64,000 nucleotides of DNA from CALDTK01 sp045110575. GTDB taxonomy: Bacteria; Bacteroidota; Bacteroidia; Chitinophagales; Saprospiraceae. Positions 62,009-64,000 of the stretch are shown here, in pieces. The notes under the pieces were generated by a model. The model was given only the letters and a program-made list of their open reading frames with translations. It did no database searches and had not been told where the DNA came from. Both the position numbers and the translations under genes were made by a program. The stretch spans positions 62,001-126,000 of the forward strand of contig JBGCGF010000001.1 of the NCBI GenBank assembly GCA_045110575.1, in the 5' to 3' direction. Position 1 is the stretch's first letter. Each line of letters begins with the position of its first letter.

Positions 62009-64000
62009 CTATTCCACTATCACTCGCTCAGTAACTCGTTCGCCAGAAACTAGCAGTACTTGGGTCATGTAAAGTCCAGACGTTAGGCGACTTACGTCTA
62101 CTTGTACTAGCTCCTGCTCAGCAAGTTTTTGCGAAAGCACTAGTTGCCCCGTCACACTGTAAATGTCTAGTTGAACCATGCCTTCAGAAGCCGAAAGCGT
62201 AAGTAAATCACGTACGGGGTTCGGGTAGAGTTTTAGCGAAAGCGGAGAAGTAGTACCGGTATGGCCAAAGCGCAATTGACGCGCAGCGGGTGCAGTCGAA
62301 ACAAGCACACTATAGTCTTCCACTTCACCTAAAATGTAACTCGTACATGCGGTAGGAGCAGCATCACGGCGCATTGCTACACGCATTCGAGTAACACCTG
62401 AAGCAGCCGTTGCAGGCACCGAAACCGTTTGTGTGTAGGTTTCAAACGTTGCGTCGGCAGAAGCCACCAACTCTCCAGCATCGAGGAAGTCACCGTCTTG
62501 GTTCCAATCGATCCAAGTGCGCCAGTACAAGTCTGGTTCGTAGCCGACATAACTCAGACCAGGCGTCAACGTAAGATCGTAATCGCTTCCAGCAACCACA
62601 CTGGCAACTTCTGAGGTAAAGTCAGAATAACCACAGGTTGTTCCACACTTCATTGAAGCGTTATCTAGGTTAGCCATGGCCACATTAGTTACCCATTCAG
62701 TCCAAGGCTGACTAGCCTCCAACACGCAATACGTGCCAGGATTCGTTTGAGCTGGAATCACTGTAATTGTGAACGAACACGTCTCCGTATTACCGCAAGC
62801 ATCTGTTGCTTCATAGGTAATGGTCGATGTTCCGATCCCGAATGAAGCACCACTTAAGGCGCCTGCCGTTTGGCTCACTGTCGAACCGCCCGGACATGTC
62901 GTCGTCGCTGTTGCAGCACTCCACATGGCAATAGCATCTGTTTCACCAGCCGCAAGTTGAATAGACTGATTTGCTGGGCATGAGATACTCAATACAGCAG
63001 GATCTGCACTTACCGTGATGTTGAAACGACAGGTGTCAACATTTCCGCACGCATCTGATGCTGCGTAAACAACCTCCGTCAAACCCAGTGGGAATGAACT
63101 TCCGCTAGCAGGACCCGCGATGCGGTTGATGACTTCGCCGCCTGTAGTGCAAGTAGATGAAACCGTTGGAGTAACCCAAGAAGCGATCGCACTCGTACTT
63201 CCCGGAAGTACCGAAAGTGATTGACTAGATGGACATCCTGAAATGGTAACCTGAGGTCCACCAATAGCAACAGCTACTGTATAGTCTTCAACTTCTCCAT
63301 TGAGATAACTGGTGCAAGCCGTTGGAGCTTCATCACGTCGCATTGCTACGCGCATTCGTGTTGTACCTGGAGTTGCCGTTGGAGGAATTGTTATCGTTTG
63401 GGTGACCACTGCAAACGTTGCATCCGCCGAAGCAACAAGTTCGCCTGCATCAAGGAAATCGCCGTCTTGGTTCCAGTCGATCCACGTGCGCCAGTACAAG
63501 TCTGGCTCGTAGCCGTTGTAGCTTAGTCCTGGTGTCAAGGTAAGGTCGAAGTCACTGCCCGTAAGGACACTTGCGACTTCTGACGTAAAGTCAGAATATC
63601 CGCAGGTCGTACCACACTTTGTTGACGCATTATCTAAGTCTGCGAAAGCAACATTACTCACCCACTCTGTCCAAGGTTGAGTAGCTGCTAACACGCAATA
63701 CGTTCCTGGATTTGTTTGGGCGGGCAACACTGTCACGCTGAACGAGCATGTCTCGATATTACCGCAAACATCCGTTGCTTCATAAGAAATAGTCGATGTA
63801 CCAACCACGAAGGAAGCTCCACTTAAGGCACCTGCCGTTTGACTCACCGTTGCGCCACCTGGACACGTGGTAGTAGCTGTGGCGTCCGACCAAGTTGCAA
63901 CGGCATCTGTTTCACCCGCTGCTAGTTGGATAGATTGATTTGCTGGGCAAGAGATACTCAGCACAGCTGGCTGCGCACTTACCGTAATGGTAAAGCGACA
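62009..64000 (-). CDS. HYR/GEVED-repeat secreted protein with T9SS Por sorting domain, 5' end outside window
   Basis: The frame is open to the right edge (at least 663 codons). It is built of alternating HYR domains (SCPANQSIQLAAGETDA ... SYEATDVCGNIETCSFSVTV), GEVED domains (WRTWIDWNQDGDFLDAGEL, ACTSYLNGEVEDYTV) and cysteine-rich linkers. A composite unit recurs with a period of 969 bp (323 residues). The C-terminus is a Por-type T9SS domain (LKLYPNPVRDLLTLSAS ... SGLYMTQVLL, RVIVE). Such proteins are surface or secreted adhesins. The unusual feature is the high identity between the repeats, indicating recent duplication or gene conversion. Confidence 0.92.
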   Translation of the reverse strand, partial: CRFTITVSAQPAVLSISCPANQSIQLAAGETDAVATWSDATATTTCPGGATVSQTAGALSGASFVVGTSTISYEATDVCGNIETCSFSVTVLPAQTNPGTYCVLAATQPWTEWVSNVAFADLDNASTKCGTTCGYSDFTSEVASVLTGSDFDLTLTPGLSYNGYEPDLYWRTWIDWNQDGDFLDAGELVASADATFAVVTQTITIPPTATPGTTRMRVAMRRDEAPTACTSYLNGEVEDYTVAVAIGGPQVTISGCPSSQSLSVLPGSTSAIASWVTPTVSSTCTTGGEVINRIAGPASGSSFPLGLTEVVYAASDACGNVDTCRFNITVSADPAVLSISCPANQSIQLAAGETDAIAMWSAATATTTCPGGSTVSQTAGALSGASFGIGTSTITYEATDACGNTETCSFTITVIPAQTNPGTYCVLEASQPWTEWVTNVAMANLDNASMKCGTTCGYSDFTSEVASVVAGSDYDLTLTPGLSYVGYEPDLYWRTWIDWNQDGDFLDAGELVASADATFETYTQTVSVPATAASGVTRMRVAMRRDAAPTACTSYILGEVEDYSVLVSTAPAARQLRFGHTGTTSPLSLKLYPNPVRDLLTLSASEGMVQLDIYSVTGQLVLSQKLAEQELVQVDVSRLTSGLYMTQVLLVSGERVTERVIVE

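Noticed and set aside
1..64000. tRNA, rRNA or known riboswitch
   Set aside because: No cloverleaf-like or rRNA-like stretch was found in the intergenic regions on inspection; a covariance search would be needed for small RNAs.

Overview
The window reads as chromosomal DNA of a member of the Bacteroidota. The support is: type IX secretion (T9SS) C-terminal sorting domains of both the Por type and the gliding/CHU_C type, TonB proteins with the Bacteroidota-style C-terminal domain, TPR-fused sensor kinases, a PpiD-like foldase, many lipoproteins with short lipoboxes, and TAnnTTTG-type promoters. The exosortase XrtN with its VIT-domain partner is also a Bacteroidota-only pair. Base composition looks moderate, slightly below 50% GC by eye. 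A marine Flavobacteriales or Saprospirales lineage is plausible, but the genus cannot be fixed from sequence alone. I see no tRNA, rRNA, CRISPR array, complete insertion sequence or prophage.

Layout. 1-4850: a truncated thioredoxin-like gene and two TPR sensor kinases. 4900-14640: penicillin-binding protein 1C and a giant alpha-2-macroglobulin lipoprotein, a classic periplasmic pair, here separated by a convergent phytase-like lipoprotein gene and a 447-bp tandem array of 56-bp units. 14740-21310: an envelope/central-metabolism run on the minus strand (TPR protein, two TonB paralogues, VanZ-like protein, GcvH, citrate synthase). 21445-25410: DUF3109, PpiD and PrsW on the plus strand. 25605-30620: secreted M24 peptidase, DUF3999 and DUF2339. 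30769-34676: the translationally coupled XrtN exosortase and its PEP-CTERM-bearing VIT-domain partner, behind a double palindrome that looks like an operator.

35355-44570: housekeeping and envelope genes (MazG-like, OmpH/Skp, FolB, a glutaryl-CoA-dehydrogenase-like enzyme, OmpA, HemB, a C-type lectin T9SS cargo, a serine hydrolase). 45179-54471: ECF sigma factor, a frameshifted proline iminopeptidase, UvrA with a basic tail, a dihaem peroxidase, an alpha/beta-hydrolase-OsmC fusion and malic enzyme. 54472-64000: a secreted-protein island with a metzincin protease, a lipoprotein, two tandem CHU_C proteins and a HYR/GEVED repeat protein running off the window.

The observations I rate highest are these. 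(1) A 14-mer, GCTTNCGCCAAAAC, occurs 17 times on both strands, in several reading frames and in non-coding DNA; it behaves like a DNA-uptake-type or other genome-signature word and forms an inverted pair in one gene leader. (2) A (CA)13 tract sits in the 5' coding region of the secreted metalloprotease; the tract puts the start codon out of frame with an intact signal peptide, as expected of a phase-variable gene caught in the OFF state. (3) The XrtN/VIT pair has a tandem palindromic operator a few bases from the start codon. (4) The 56-bp tandem array is closed by perfect 17-bp inverted ends.
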